Source: Glaciozyma antarctica PI12 (lineage: Eukaryota > Basidiomycota > Microbotryomycetes > Kriegeriales > Camptobasidiaceae). Taken from it: a stretch of DNA of 64,000 bases. Positions within the stretch are counted from its first letter, which is position 1. Each line of letters opens with the position of its first letter. The stretch lies in contig KZ627158.1 in the NCBI GenBank assembly GCA_002917775.1, forward strand, positions 947,103 to 1,011,102, given 5' to 3'. The notes beneath the pieces were generated by a model. It did no database searches, had not been told where the DNA came from, and was given only the letters and a program-made list of their open reading frames with translations. Both the position numbers and the translations under genes were made by a program. Positions 11,194-22,283 of this stretch are shown here, one piece after another.

Positions 11194-13730
11194 CTACTCC
11201 TCCATCGTCTTCAAGTCCTTGCTGATATGGTAAGTCGCTCCCGTCTTCGCACGGACGTCCTCTTCCGTCACCCCCGGCGCAAGCTCAATGAGCGTAAGCT
11301 CTCCTGCGACGCGATCGACATCGAAGACAGCAACTGGAGAGAGCGAGAGGTCAGCGAGGTTCCTGCCGACGAGAGAGAGAACGCACGCTCGGTGATGATA
11401 CGAGAGACACAGCGAGCGCCAGTGAGAGGGAGAGAGCACTTCTGAACAATCTTGGGACGGCCAGCTTTGTCGGTGTGGTCCGTGAGGACGATGACCTGCG
11501 TTTTTGGATCAGCGGTGCGGAGAGAAGAGGAGAGAGGAGCGGACCTTGGTCGCGTCGGGGGAGCTGACGAGGTCCATCGCGCCGCCCATACCCTTGACCA
11601 CTGCAGAGACGTTAGAGCTGTTCGGGAGCGGTCAGAAGCGAAACTCACTCTTTCCAGGAATCACTGCAGGTAACCGCATCAGCTCCGTTCACTACACGTC
11701 AAAAGGAAGGAACGCACTGTAGTTGGCGAGATCACCGTTCGCTCCGACCTCCATAGCTCCCAACATCGAGACATCGACGTGTCCACCACGAATCATCGCA
11801 AACGACTCGGATGAATCAAAGCACGACGCTCCAGGGTTGAGCGTGACAGTCTCCTTGCCCGCGTTGATGATATCGGCGTCCACTTCGGCCTTGGTGGGGT
11901 AAGGTCCCATTCCTGCGCCAAGCGTGAGCGAGCGGAGATGGGGGGGATCGGTGCCACCGTTCTCGGATTGGAGCACCGTTCTCGGATTGGAGGTGGATGA
12001 CGGTTCCGGGCTCGAGGAAGGAAGGTGCGAGCATGGGCATTCCGATTCCGAGGTTGGTGTAGCACTGTCGTTCGCGCAAGGTCAGTTCGCGTCGCAGGTG
12101 CGCGAGGAGAAAGGACTCACGCCCTCGGTGAGCTCCTTCGCGGCGCGCTTGGCGATACGCTCCCTCCTCAGGCGTCCAGCGCTCTTGACGACCTCGGCTT
12201 CTCCCTCAATAGGCTTCTCCTCCCTGAGCACCTCGATCTCGATTCGCTTCTCAGCGGTGGACTGAATAACGCGGTTAACGCTGCGAGGTCCTCGTCAGCG
12301 TCGTGTGGAGGGGGGTGAAGGAGGGACGTACAAGATTCCGGGGAGGTGAACAAAGTTGGGGTCCAGCGACCCGACAGGAACAATCTCCTCCGCTTCGACG
12401 ATCGTCATCTTCGCACTCCTCGCCATCGCTCCGGAGAAGTTCTGCGCCGTGTACCTGCGCCGTCCTCCTATCAGCTCCGCGCCACTCGCACGACCGCGCG
12501 TACTCACCGGAAGATACAGTTCCCAAACGCATCCGCCTTCCACACCTTGACAAACGCATAATCTCCCTTGATAGCCTCCTCCATAATGTAGCCCCTCCCT
12601 CCAAACTCCCTCAACTCCCTCGCCTTTCCAGGAATCTCCACCTCCTTTCCACCAGGCGCATACTTGATAGGAATATCGCCCGTCTGGACAGCAGTTCCGA
12701 CGCCTGAAGGGGTGTAGAAGGCGGGGATTCCAGCTCCGCCAGCGCGGCAGCGTTCGGCAAGAGTTCCTTGGGGAGTGAGCTCGAGAGCGATTTGGCCGGT
12801 GAGGTAGAGGTTCTCAAAGTGCTGTTGCGGGGGTTAGAGAGGAGCTGATGAGGGGGGAGAGGAAAGGTACCTTGTTGCCGCCGATGTAGGAGGAGATCAT
12901 GCGGGAGATTTGGCCAGAGTGGAGAAGCTTGCCTGGGTTCTGCGTTAGGTGGATGAAGAGCTGGTTGGATTGGAAGGAGCGTACCGAGGCCAAACTGTCC
13001 GACTCCAGCGTTGTTGGAGACGGCGGTGAGGTTCTTGACTTCAGGACGGGCAGCGAGCGCGCAGATAAGAGTGTCTGCGCGTCGTGTAAGTGGATAGCTC
13101 ACCAGTAACAGCGGGAGAGCTTACCGGCAGTTCCACATAGTCCAAAACCTGGGGAAGGAAGCGGAGAAATCAGCACGGGCAAAGGGCCGATCCAGCCCTG
13201 GTGAGAGCTCCCTCGTCGGTCAAGCCAGGCAGCACCCCGTGCGTACCGCCTGCGAGCTATCCTCCGCGTACGTCGGCGCCTCAGCAACCTCTACACGAGC
13301 TACCCCAGCCGGGTCTTTCCAGCTCGCCCGACGGAAGCCAATTTCCTCCCTTTCTCCTCCTCCTCCGACTCAAGCAGTCGCCGCTACAGCCCACCCAAGG
13401 CTCCTCCCTCAACCATCACAGCACCCCATCCTCTCGCACCCCCACCGCTCTCCGCCCCCATCGTCGCCCAGCCGCGGCTCCACAAAACTCACCTCCGCTG
13501 AGCAAGATCGAATCCCCCTTAACGTCCTTAACCGCCTCCTCAGCACTCGCAAAGATCTTGGACGCTCCAGGCTTGACAGCCGCGATAGAGAATACTGCAG
13601 GAGTCGAAGTGAAGGAGCGGGAGAAGGCGACGAGGACCTGTGGTGGGGGAGTTAGCCGGTGCGGGAGGGAGATGGGGAGGGAACGTACGCGGGAGCGAAC
13701 GGCGCGGCGGGGGAGGAAGGCGAGTGACAT
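11194..13730 (-). CDS. succinyl-CoA:3-oxoacid CoA-transferase (SCOT), mitochondrial
   Basis: Class I CoA-transferase that moves CoA from succinyl-CoA to acetoacetate in ketone-body use. The N-terminus is Arg/Ser-rich and lacks acids ([14 protein letters not shown], then [16 protein letters not shown]), as for a matrix presequence. Subunit A features include [26 protein letters not shown] and [17 protein letters not shown]. Subunit B features include [16 protein letters not shown] and the catalytic Glu in LQSENG, then [20 protein letters not shown] and [20 protein letters not shown]. The end matches the family: IITERAVFDVDR and [15 protein letters not shown]. It is full length with both domains fused as in eukaryotes. 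Odd points are a 15-nt exon at 11649-11663 and a 19-bp tandem duplication at 11955-11992 over the donor site that follows the catalytic Glu. It is divergent from ELF1. Confidence 0.96.
11649..11663 (-). other. 15-nt microexon of the SCOT gene
   Basis: On the minus strand a CTGCAG acceptor is followed by 15 nt and then a GTGAGT donor. Joined to its neighbours it supplies the IPGK of the conserved [17 protein letters not shown] block: the flanking Met codons are split across its two junctions. The flanking exons cannot give this conserved block without it. Confidence 0.85.
11955..11992 (-). repeat. 19-bp tandem duplication at a SCOT exon-intron border
   Basis: Two perfect, adjacent 19-bp copies (11955-11973 and 11974-11992). 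On the minus strand each copy spells the codons for LQSENG up to a GTG donor. Using the first donor (intron 11913-11976, 64 nt) gives the conserved SENGMGPYPT. Using the second would add 19 nt and shift frame. Confidence 0.95.
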
Positions 13731-15194
13731 GGTGGCGGTTTGGAGGCACGAAGGAGCTGAGGGGAGGAAGGAAATTGGACCAAGATGGGGAGCAAGATCG
13801 TTTGTCCGTCTGAGGCCAAACTCCTCCCGCTAAAACCGGTCGTCCGCGGTGTGAATGGAATGCGATGTTCGCCAAGGTGAGGGGATCTGGGGAGTTGTAA
13901 TAGCGAAAGTGGATGGCAAAGATGAAGAGAACGAGCTGCAGCGAAAAACGAGAGCGAAAAAGGAGCTGCATTCGCAAGACCTTGAGCTCGCTGTCCTCGG
14001 AGGCTCGACGGCAAGGTCGTACCTTGAACGCAGACACCGCTCGTTTCTGCTAAAGAGAGTAGTCAGTGGTAGTCCAGGAAGAGCGAGTTGCAGCCTCGAG
14101 CGCGAGATTTTGACACAGGCAAGGAGGCTCCGCTCTGGCTCCTGGTCTCGTCTTCCCTTCGCGAGTCAACCAGCTTCCTCGGTACGGAAAACGACGTAGT
14201 GAAGACCTGGTGCAAACTTCGTACCACACGCGATCTTCAGCTACAGCTGTCGAACGCCTGCGGAAGCCATTCCTCCCGCGTCTCTTCCAATACTCCTCCT
14301 CGAAACGCAACTAACGACCTCGCTCAACGACGGTCCGGAAAAGACGATCGAGGTCTCTATCACGGCGCACCAGCTCGGGTGATCGCAAAGAGTGGCAGAG
14401 CAGGAACGATGAGGCTCGAAAGACTCCCAGGAGCTGATCCAGCCCTCCATTCGTAGTCGTAGACTGGGCTGTGCAGAACACCCAGCCTCGGGTCGGAGCT
14501 CCACCTCAGCGCTCCCCGTCGAGGCACCGACGGGAGTCCCTTCTCGCTCAGCGAGGTGGACCATGACCAGGATCGTCATCAAGGATCCACACTCGGCAGC
14601 ACAGGTAGAGCGTGTCCTCCTCGAGCTGTAGTCCTTCGCACCTCGCTGCTTCTGAAGTCCCTCACCGCAGGAAGAGTCCTCGACCTCGTTCGCAGGACGA
14701 GATGCTCGTTTCGCTCTCGAGGAGCCGCACACCCCCACCGAAAACGGGCCAAGTAGAGCGCGAAAGAGTCTCTCACCCTAGGTCATCGCTGCGTAGCACT
14801 CTCGTAAAAGGAGAGCGCGAGTACAGCGGAAGCCAGTCACGAACGCCCCTCGCTCGCTTCTGCCAGCCTCGCTGACTTCCCCAGCACTTCGGAAGCCATC
14901 GAGAGCGTTCCATTCCGACTGAACCAGCTCCGTAGCTCACCTTGCGGTCGTGAGAGCAGTTCCACCGAGCTCGGCTCGCTCGGACGAGGTCGAATCGGAG
15001 AGAGAGCGCCCAGAGTCGGGCGGTGGTGCTCGAGGGTTCGTCGCAGAGGGTCGTGAGCTGCTATCGCGAACTGCTGGACCTGAAGACATCGTTGTAGGTC
15101 GTGGTCGAAGGACAAGATCAGAGTCGCCAGAGTCGGCGCTCGCCTTTTGCCTCAACTCTCCCTCCTCCCCTCACCTCCCACCTCGAGCTAAGCT
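13731..15194. other. divergent promoter region between SCOT and ELF1
   Basis: About 1.46 kb between two divergent starts. Several open frames of 80-165 codons exist on both strands, but none shows a domain, a conserved motif or a consistent splice pattern, and their composition (Arg/Ser/Leu-rich) is that of shadow frames in GC-rich DNA. An unannotated short gene near 14.0-14.8 kb cannot be excluded. Confidence 0.45.
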
Positions 15195-15918
15195 ATGGGA
15201 AAGCGCAAGAAGTCCACCCGCAAGCCCGGCGGCAGCAGCAAGATGGCACCCCTCGGTCCGTCCCCTCCTCTCCCTCCCTTAGCCTTCCCCAGCTCACCCG
15301 CGCGCGTGCAGACAAGTCCTTCCGGTGTCTCTTCTGCCAGCACACAGGGACGGTTTCGTGCAAGATGTGAGTAGGCGTAGGCGGGGAGTGGATTGCAGGG
15401 AGAGTAGGGAGCTGATACGGCGGCACAGTGATAACAAGAACAAGGTCGGGAGGTTGGATTGCAAGGACTGTGGACAGAACTTCACTGTGCGAGCTCTCTC
15501 TGTGTCGGTGTGTAGGAGCGGGGAGCTGATGAGCGTGCGTGCAGACCGACGTGAACCGTACGCCTCCCGTTCTCCAGCTGCCGACTCCTGCTGACCCTCG
15601 TCTCTCCCTCCCCACTCCACCCCCTGCTGCACCTGCCTCCAACGCGCAGACCTAACCGCCCCCATTGATATCTACGCCGAATGGATTGACGCCTGCGAAG
15701 AAGTGAACCCTCTCGACGGTTCCCCGCCGCCCGTACGAGCAGCCAAGAAGCGTGCAGCGCCTGCGCGAGATGACCTGGATGACGATGAGGATCTACCGGA
15801 CTTGGGCGGGGGGAAGAGGAGGAAGGAAGTGCCGGTTGAGGAGGAGGAGGATGATGAGGATTTGCCGGAGCTTGGGGCGGGGAGGAGGCGGCAGGTGGTT
15901 AGTGATGATGAGGAGTAG
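15195..15918 (+). CDS. ELF1: transcription elongation factor ELF1 (ELOF1 family)
   Basis: Small zinc-ribbon factor that binds RNA polymerase II and helps it pass nucleosomes and DNA lesions. The basic N-terminus MGKRKKSTRKP is the family hallmark. The four zinc ligands sit in RCLFCQH and LDCKDCGQNF, and the conserved helix follows as PIDIYAEWIDACEEVN. Five exons were traced: the first ends in PL before the GTCCGT donor, and short exons carry the two halves of the zinc ribbon. Unlike the roughly 80-residue animal form it has a long acidic and basic tail of DEDLPDLGGGKRRK and DEDLPELGAGRRR, two imperfect copies of one motif. Long acidic tails are also found in yeast ELF1. It is divergent from SCOT and converges with mitochondrial IF-2. 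Confidence 0.95.
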
Positions 15919-16440
15919 GCGGTGGCGCTGAGTGTAATTTGTTTGGACGGAGTGGGTGGGGTGGTGGTGACTGCTTCATGGCTGAGGGTGGGGCGACAGT
16001 GCGGATGGAGGAGGGCTGCTTGAGATCTGAGAAGGTGTGGGGTATCTGCTGCTCGCTCCACGCGCTCGTCTCTACGGTCCTCACTACGCCAGCTTTGCCA
16101 GACCTGCTCCCTCTCTACGCCGTCTCTACGCCGTAAAGCGATACAGGAAATCACACGGACTCGGCCTTGCTCTCCAAGGCGCTCTCAACCCGTCGTCCTC
16201 CATTCCTGTTCGCGCCAGACCAGAATTCCTCTCCCACCGCATGGAGCTCAGCCGAAGGTTCCAGCCTTTCAGAACTGCTGGCACAGAAATAGACAGACTC
16301 GCGTTTCGTGACTTGTTGCTGAGCAGCCAGAAGCGAGGCGAAACGAGCACGAGCAGCAGAAAGGACGACGGCAAACGAAGGAATGGGGATGCGATCGATG
16401 TTGCAGTTGCTGCTGTGCGTTGCGGTGCGAGTAAGACCGT
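15919..16440. other. convergent intergenic region, ELF1 / mitochondrial IF-2
   Basis: Space between two stop codons on opposite strands, expected to hold both 3' UTRs. No gene recognised. Confidence 0.55.
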
Positions 16441-19400
16441 CTATAGTGTGCGAGAGACCTCGACCTCCTCGATGGATTGAATGATGTCGTCGGGCTGGAA
16501 GTCGTCGAAATCGTCGAGCGCGATCCCGCATTCGACGCCCTTGACAATCTCGAGCACGTCCTTCTTGACCTGCTTGAGCGTGTCGACCGTTCCTGCGTCC
16601 GATAGAAGGTTAGCACACGAAGAGAATGGAAGCGAGGACGAAGAACGCACCTGTGTGAATCGTCTCTCCACGACGAACGATCCTCGCCTTCCTCGCCTTC
16701 TGGAACACGCCGTTCCCGACCTTGCACCCAGCAACCTTCTTCGGCTCCTTCCTCCCCTTGATGGCGATCTCAAAGACCTGCTGCACGAGCGCCTCGCCGT
16801 GCACGCGCGTTTCGGTCGTCTTGGGGAGGAGGTCGGCGACGGCAGTGCGGATGGTGTCGACGAGGCGGTAGATGATGGGAGAGGTGTGGATCGGTACGGT
16901 GTAGGGAGGTCGAAGGGCGGCTTTGAGGACGGCGTTGGGAGCCTTGACGTTGAAGCCGACGACGCAGCCTGCGGAGGGACGTCAGCAAAGCTCCGTCTGA
17001 ATGGAAGGGCGAACGTACCTTCGACCGCGCGAGCCATCTCAACGTCCGACTCCTGCACGTCCCCAACGCCCGAGTAGACAATCTTGACCCTCGCTTCAGC
17101 GTTCCCGATCCCTTGAAGCGCTCCGACGACCGCCTCGACCGTCCCGCTAACATCGGCCTTTATGATCAGCACAAGCTCCTTGACGACCGCCTCCTTCCCC
17201 ATCTCCCCGACCGCCAAATCTCCCGCCGCAGTGACTGCCTTCCCCTTCAGCCCATTCGCTTTCGCATTCGCCTCCTCCTCCCTCCGCACGCTCTCAATCT
17301 CCGACTCGACGCGCCGCTTCTCATTGATAACCTCGACGTCGGCCCACAGCTTCTCTTGCTCGATCCTCTTGATCCGATTCGCAATCGCCTTCTTCGCCTC
17401 GTCCTCGGAACTAGCTTCGAGCACAAGGTCGCCGGCGGAGGGGAGGTCCTTCCAGCCTGTTACTTCGACGGGCTGGCCAGGGAAGGCGGAGGTGACGGCT
17501 TTGCCGATGGGAGGGACGAGGGAGCGAACGCGGCACCAGGTCGTGCCGGCGACGAGGGAGGCGGTGGGGCGGAGGCAACCGCGGAGGACGAGGACGGTGG
17601 CGACGTTCCTGCGATTCAAATTGTCAGCTCGTAGCTATTCGGGAGAGAGGAGAGGAAGACGAACCCTCGACCTTTCTCGACGCGGGATTCGAGAACGCGA
17701 CCTTCGACACGCCCGACTCGCTCGGCTTTGAGCTCGCGCACCTCAGCGATGGCAGAGATCGTCTCGAGGAGTTCAGGAAATCCTTGTCCCGTGACGGACG
17801 AGACCTCGACGCAAGGAACGTCGCCTCCGAACGACTCGATCTCGACGCCTGCGGCCATGAGAGCTTGCTTGACCTTGACCTGCGCGCGAGTACGTCAGCT
17901 CTCTCCTCCTCGCTCGAAATCAAAGGGACGCACCGTGTCGACACCAGGCTTGTCGCACTTGGTGATCGCGACAACAACTCCAACATCCGAGCTCTTGATC
18001 AACCCAATAACCTCCTCCGTCTGCGGCTTAACCCCATCATCCGCCGCCACGACCAACACAACAACATCCGTCACTCCCGCCCCTCGCTCCCTCATCGCCG
18101 TAAACGCCGCATGCCCCGGCGTATCCAAGAACGTGATCGTTCCCTGATCCTCCTCCGGCTCCTTCGTCCCGCGCAAGTTGGCGACGATCGAAGAGACGCT
18201 CACTTCGAACGCTCCGATGTGCTGCGTGATACCGCCAGCTTCTCCGGCGGCGACGGAGGTGCTGCGAAGCCGGTCGAGGAGGGAGGTCTTGCCGTGGTCG
18301 ACGTGGCCGAAGATGCCGGTTACGGGAGGACGGAGGGGCAGGTCGAGATCAGTGGAAGGAGGGCTGCGAGTCGATCGCTGTTAGATGAGGATTTGAGGAT
18401 GCGGAGTAGGGTACGCACGAGGGATAGATGTCGAAGGCTGCTTCGTCGTCGATCGTGGGGTCAAAGTTGAGCTCGAGGGCGACGAGGGACGCATCTTCGG
18501 CGTTGAGGACTTCGAGAGGTCAGCACGCGAAGACTCGACTAGAGACGAGGAACCCACGTCGTTCAGGACGAGTGTTCTCAAGACCGATTCGCTCCATCGC
18601 TTTTTTGAAGACGCCCTGTCGCAGCGAGGTCAGCGATTGCGATAGACCGGGTCAGGAGACTACGTACAGAGCTTGACTCCGAGCAAGTTGGTGAGGTTCT
18701 CAAGGCGCAATGTCGAAGGGAGAACGACCTTGCGCATAGGCTTTGCCTTGTTCCGTGCGTTCCGAGTCGACTTGACTGCTCCTCCTCGGACGACGGGCTG
18801 GACGACACTCCTGTCCACTCCGACCGTTCGAGTCCCTCGGTTAACCCTCCCAGGTACCATAGGCCTCTCCACTCCTCCGACTGCTCCATACTGCCCCCGT
18901 GCACCTCGCTGACCTTGCTCCCTCGTTGTTCCCCGACTCTGCTCCCATTGACCACCCTGGGTTTCCCTCCCTCCTCCCTCCCTCGCCGGGGCATGCCAAC
19001 CTCTCTCCTGCGGCGGAACAACGTTCCTCGCAGCCTTCGCCAGCCGCTCTCCATCCCCTGCTCGTCCACCAGGCTTCGCACTCCTAAGCCGCTCCTTCTC
19101 TCGCTCCTGCGCGTACAGCTTTTGTGGCGTAAGCTCCTTCAACAGCCTGAGCCTCGCCATGTCCTCCCGCCGTTGTTCCTCCGGCTGCAAGGCGAGATAG
19201 ACCTCTTGCGCGCGGCCGATGCGAGGTTGAATGGATGGTGCGGAGCCGGAGGGTCGAGGAGCTGGAGGGCGGCGGGTGTGCGGGACCTGGGATGAAGGGT
19301 GTGCGGAAAGTTGTGAAGGAGGGTGAGGTCGACCTGTGGCGCGCCAGGGACGGTCTTGAGGGTAGTCGCTGCGAGAGGGGATGGTCGGGACGGGGGGCCG

Positions 19401-19499
19401 AGGAGGAGGTCGGGGTGCGGAGCTCGAGGAGGGGCGGGCCTGGGAAGGTGAGGAATGGGAGATTAGGCAGGTGCAGCGGCTGAGGAGTGGTCGTGACAT
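16441..19499 (-). CDS. IFM1: mitochondrial translation initiation factor IF-2
   Basis: GTPase that brings initiator tRNA to the mitochondrial ribosome. The N-terminus is rich in Ser, Arg and Pro without acids ([19 protein letters not shown]), fitting import, followed by a long disordered basic stretch. The G domain is complete: G1 in [19 protein letters not shown], a G2 region [13 protein letters not shown]3 in [16 protein letters not shown], and a G4 reading ITKCD, where the usual Asn is Thr. Domains II and III follow, with [12 protein letters not shown] and [12 protein letters not shown], and domain IV ends in [20 protein letters not shown], a strong IF-2 signature. It has many short introns, several with a GTCAGC-type complement marking branch sites. 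It is divergent from POP7, sharing a 405-bp promoter region. Confidence 0.95.
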
Positions 19500-19904
19500 C
19501 TGCGGAGGGAGAGGTGATTAGCAAGAGCTCCTGCAGCCTTCCATCGAAAAAAGTGCAGGTGCGGGGTCGGGGAAAGCAGAGCTCAGGAGGACAGCGGAGA
19601 GCTGTGGGCAGCTCTGCACGTACCTTGAAGGCCTTGAACCGAGCTCGAATCGATACCCTAATGCTCAACCACGGCGAAAGAAGCTGGGAGAGCTTGAGGA
19701 GAGCGGAGCGTCGGAGAGCTCAGGCGGAAAGAGCTGTGGCTGCTGGGCGCTTGTCTAGGCGATCCTGGGTGTGCCGAGGTATATACAAGATTCCCTGGGG
19801 CCGAGCTGAAACGGCGGAGGAGAGCGTAAGAGGGAGAGCAACGACTTGCAGAGCTCCCGAACGCCTTATCCTCCTGCCCTCACCTTCGCCGACCAGCGCC
19901 AACG
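19500..19904. promoter_or_regulatory. shared promoter region of IFM1 and POP7
   Basis: 405 bp between two divergent starts. A TATATACA run near 19781 is the only TATA-like element seen. No binding site can be assigned. A donor-like GTATAT at about 19780 and an acceptor-like TTGCAG at about 19850 would allow a POP7 leader intron, which I did not adopt. Confidence 0.5.
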
Positions 19905-20857
19905 ATGCCACCTCGGCGCAAGCGCCCCTCCTCCTCCCAATCCCAGCCCTCGCACTCCTCCCAATCCCGCCCCTCCAAGCGCGCCAAACTCGCCGCTCCT
20001 CCCCTCCTCCCTCCCCCTCCCCGCCTCCCCCTCCCCCGCTCCCCTTGCCGACCCCACTCCCGCCCCTCCTAAACGCTCCCACCACCCCGGTACTCTCCGC
20101 CGCCTTGCCCTCCCTCGTCCTCGGAACCCTCGTTCCACCCTCTCTGGCTCGAGGATCGGTGGTCGCTCCAAGGATCCTCCGCCTCTCTCCACCGCCGAAG
20201 CAGAGGCAGGCGAGGAGATGTACGTCACTCGCACCGGCTTGGGATTCAGTGGGTATCTCAAGAAAGGCATCGCGGTATTCCTCCAGCGGGGGTGAGTTGC
20301 GTCTTTTCGCGTGAAGGAGGGGAGCTGATGAGGGTGCAGGGCGAGGAAGTTGGTGGTGAGAGGGATGGGAGCGGCGATTCCTTTGGCGGTGGGAGTGGCG
20401 TTGGCGGTGAAGGAGGAGGTTGGGGGGACGCTGAGTGTGAGGACGGGGAGCGAGACGGTTACGGATGAGATTACACCGGATTGCGAGGTGAGTTTTGCAT
20501 TCGGGCGTGCAGGAGAGACTGGAGTGTGCTTTGCGAGGTGCGGGGGACCTATTAATCTGGGGAGGATGGGGGCGAGCGAGGGAGAGGATGGGAGAAGGAC
20601 CGGCTCTGCGAGGCGAGAGTGCGATGTTCCACCCCGCCTACAACTGCAGAGCAGCCAGAACTTCTCTCAGAACCAGCACTGACTCCCTCTCACAGGACGA
20701 CGACATCATCTACCAAACGCGCGACAAGAGCACGATCCTCATCGAAGTGAGCGTCTCAGAAGTTCTCACCGTCGCCCCTCCTCCTCCCCGAAGTGCTCGT
20801 GGAGGACGACGTGGTGGTGGACGTGGAGGAGGGAGAGGACGTGGGAGGGGCACGTAG
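19905..20857 (+). CDS. POP7: ribonuclease P/MRP subunit POP7 (RPP20), Alba fold
   Basis: Protein subunit of RNase P and RNase MRP, which process tRNA and rRNA precursors. The Alba core is clear: MYVTRTGLGFSGYLKKGIAV, then LQRGARKLVVRGMGAAIPLA and VALAVKEEVGGTLSVRTGSE, closing with YQTRDKSTILIEVSVSEV. Introns near 20292-20339 and 20488-20696 keep frame. The C-terminus is a Gly/Arg-rich [16 protein letters not shown] tail that probably binds RNA. The start is a problem: the only reasonable ATG (19905, MPPRRKRPSSSQSQ) lies in another frame from the Alba core, and no GT donor occurs before its stop codon near 20066. The frame change falls in a C/T-only tract at about 19990-20045, so an indel in the sequence or an upstream exon is likely. 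Confidence 0.82.
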
Positions 20858-20924
20858 TTGTAAGCAGGGAGGGGAATCTATTGCTGGGGGCTTCGCACGG
20901 GGACTTCTGTCGCTGCATCGCTGG

Positions 20925-20969
20925 TACTGCTCCGCTCGCTACTGCTCCGCTCGCTACTGCTCGACCAGC
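20925..20969 (+). repeat. three-copy 15-bp tandem repeat in POP7 3' region
   Basis: Two identical 15-bp units (TACTGCTCCGCTCGC) followed by a diverged third. It lies in the 200-bp gap between the convergent POP7 and SDR genes, so probably in a 3' UTR. Confidence 0.8.
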
Positions 20970-21058
20970 TTCTGCTCGAAAGCTTTCAGTCGCAGCGAAG
21001 GATTTTACTCGACCGAAGACCGAACAAAGCACACCAGCAAGCACTCCTCCATTCCCAC

Positions 21059-22161
21059 TCAAAACTTCTCCCTACTAGGCCTCAAATCCATCTCCAGCGT
21101 CCAACAATCCCTCGTCTGTTCATGCAGCCACAAGTACGTCTTGGCAATACTCTCAGGCCTTAACGCCTGCCTATCGTCCTCGAGCCATCCGGCGCCGTTC
21201 TTGGTGCCGAAGAGGGCGAGCGTGCGCTTCGTGATGATGGTGCCGTCGATTACCTGGGGTTGCGGTTAGTCAAGCTGGTGAGAGATGCGAGGGGAGAGAG
21301 GAGGAGCGAGAGGGGTGGGCGAAGACGTACGATGAATGCGACGTGAACGCCTTGAGGGCCATACTCCCTCGCGATTGCCTGCACCGAGATGAGTTCTCCT
21401 CCAAAACCTGAAATCGGGCCGCAGCGACGTACCTGGGAGAGCGCGCGAAGTCCATGCTTCCCCGCTGCAAAGGCGCCGAACGAGTGCGCACCTCGCAGAG
21501 CAGACGTCGCGCCGGTCATGAGGAGTGTTCCTCCGACTTCCTCTCCTTCGCGACTGGGATCTTCAGGATGAGCTCGCTGTAAAAAAGGAGAGACAGGAAA
21601 GGACGAGAGGACGCACGGAGGGGCAATGAACATGGCGATGGATTCCTGCGAGAAGGCAGTCGCTGCGACGATGTTGACTTGAACGCTGAGCTTGATATCC
21701 GACTCCTTGATGTCCATGAACGGGATGTTGCTCTGCACGCGGTCAGCGAGCGCTTCTCGGACGCCTTGAACGCGAGAGTGGCAAGGGGAGAACGCACCCA
21801 CTGCCCCGTGTTCCAGACAGCCGTCTTGAGCCTCCCATCCGGCCACGTCTTCCTAACTCGCTGAAACACGTCCTTGATCGCAGCGTGGTCGTAAGTTTCA
21901 AGGCTGAACACCTCCGCCTGCGTGCGTCCCCGCATCAGCTTTCTCCTCACTAGCGCTCTCACCACTCAGGAGCGCACTCACCACTCCTCCCGCTGCGATA
22001 ATCTCCTTCTTAAGATTCTCAACTTCCTTCCTTGGTCGGCTGAGGAGGGCGACGCGGTAGCCCAGTTGAGAGGAGAACAAGCGCGCAACGGCGGCGCCAG
22101 TTCCTACGGCGTTTCCGAGGCCGGAGATGATGACGATGGAGTTGGAGAGCGGCGGTGCCAT
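21059..22161 (-). CDS. SDR-family protein lacking the catalytic tyrosine
   Basis: Rossmann-fold SDR with an early nucleotide-binding loop IVIISGLGNAVGTGAAVARL and an Arg-rich second strand VALLSRPRKEVENL, which favours NADP. The region equal to the active site reads GGTLLMTGATSALRG, with Ser present, then FGAFAAGKHGLRAL. The Tyr of the usual YxxxK is therefore Phe (codon 21469-21471), with the Lys kept. The tail GPQGVHVAFIVIDGTI leads to a conserved-looking end (KTYLWLHEQTRDCWTLEMDL). Related fungal proteins of this sort are annotated only as SDRs. It may be a pseudoenzyme, or use another acid. Six or more exons are present. It converges with POP7 and is divergent from the shortened PIF1 gene, with only 122 bp between start codons. 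Confidence 0.82.
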
Positions 22162-22283
22162 GGTTGGGGAAACCAAGAGAGGGCTCAGGGAGAGAAGAAA
22201 GGAACTCACCGGCTGAGGGGGATCGAGTGGGCGACGCGAGGCGCGGACGGTACTCGGTCAAGCGGGAGCCGAGGGAGGATCGG

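Noticed and set aside
6129-13730. SDR, Zn2Cys6 regulator and SCOT as a secondary-metabolite cluster
   Set aside because: No backbone enzyme (PKS, NRPS, terpene synthase) or tailoring P450 lies nearby, and SCOT is a housekeeping mitochondrial enzyme.
13850-14880. Several 80-165 codon open frames on both strands between SCOT and ELF1
   Set aside because: They overlap one another, lack motifs and splice logic, and have the Arg/Ser/Leu bias of shadow frames in GC-rich DNA.
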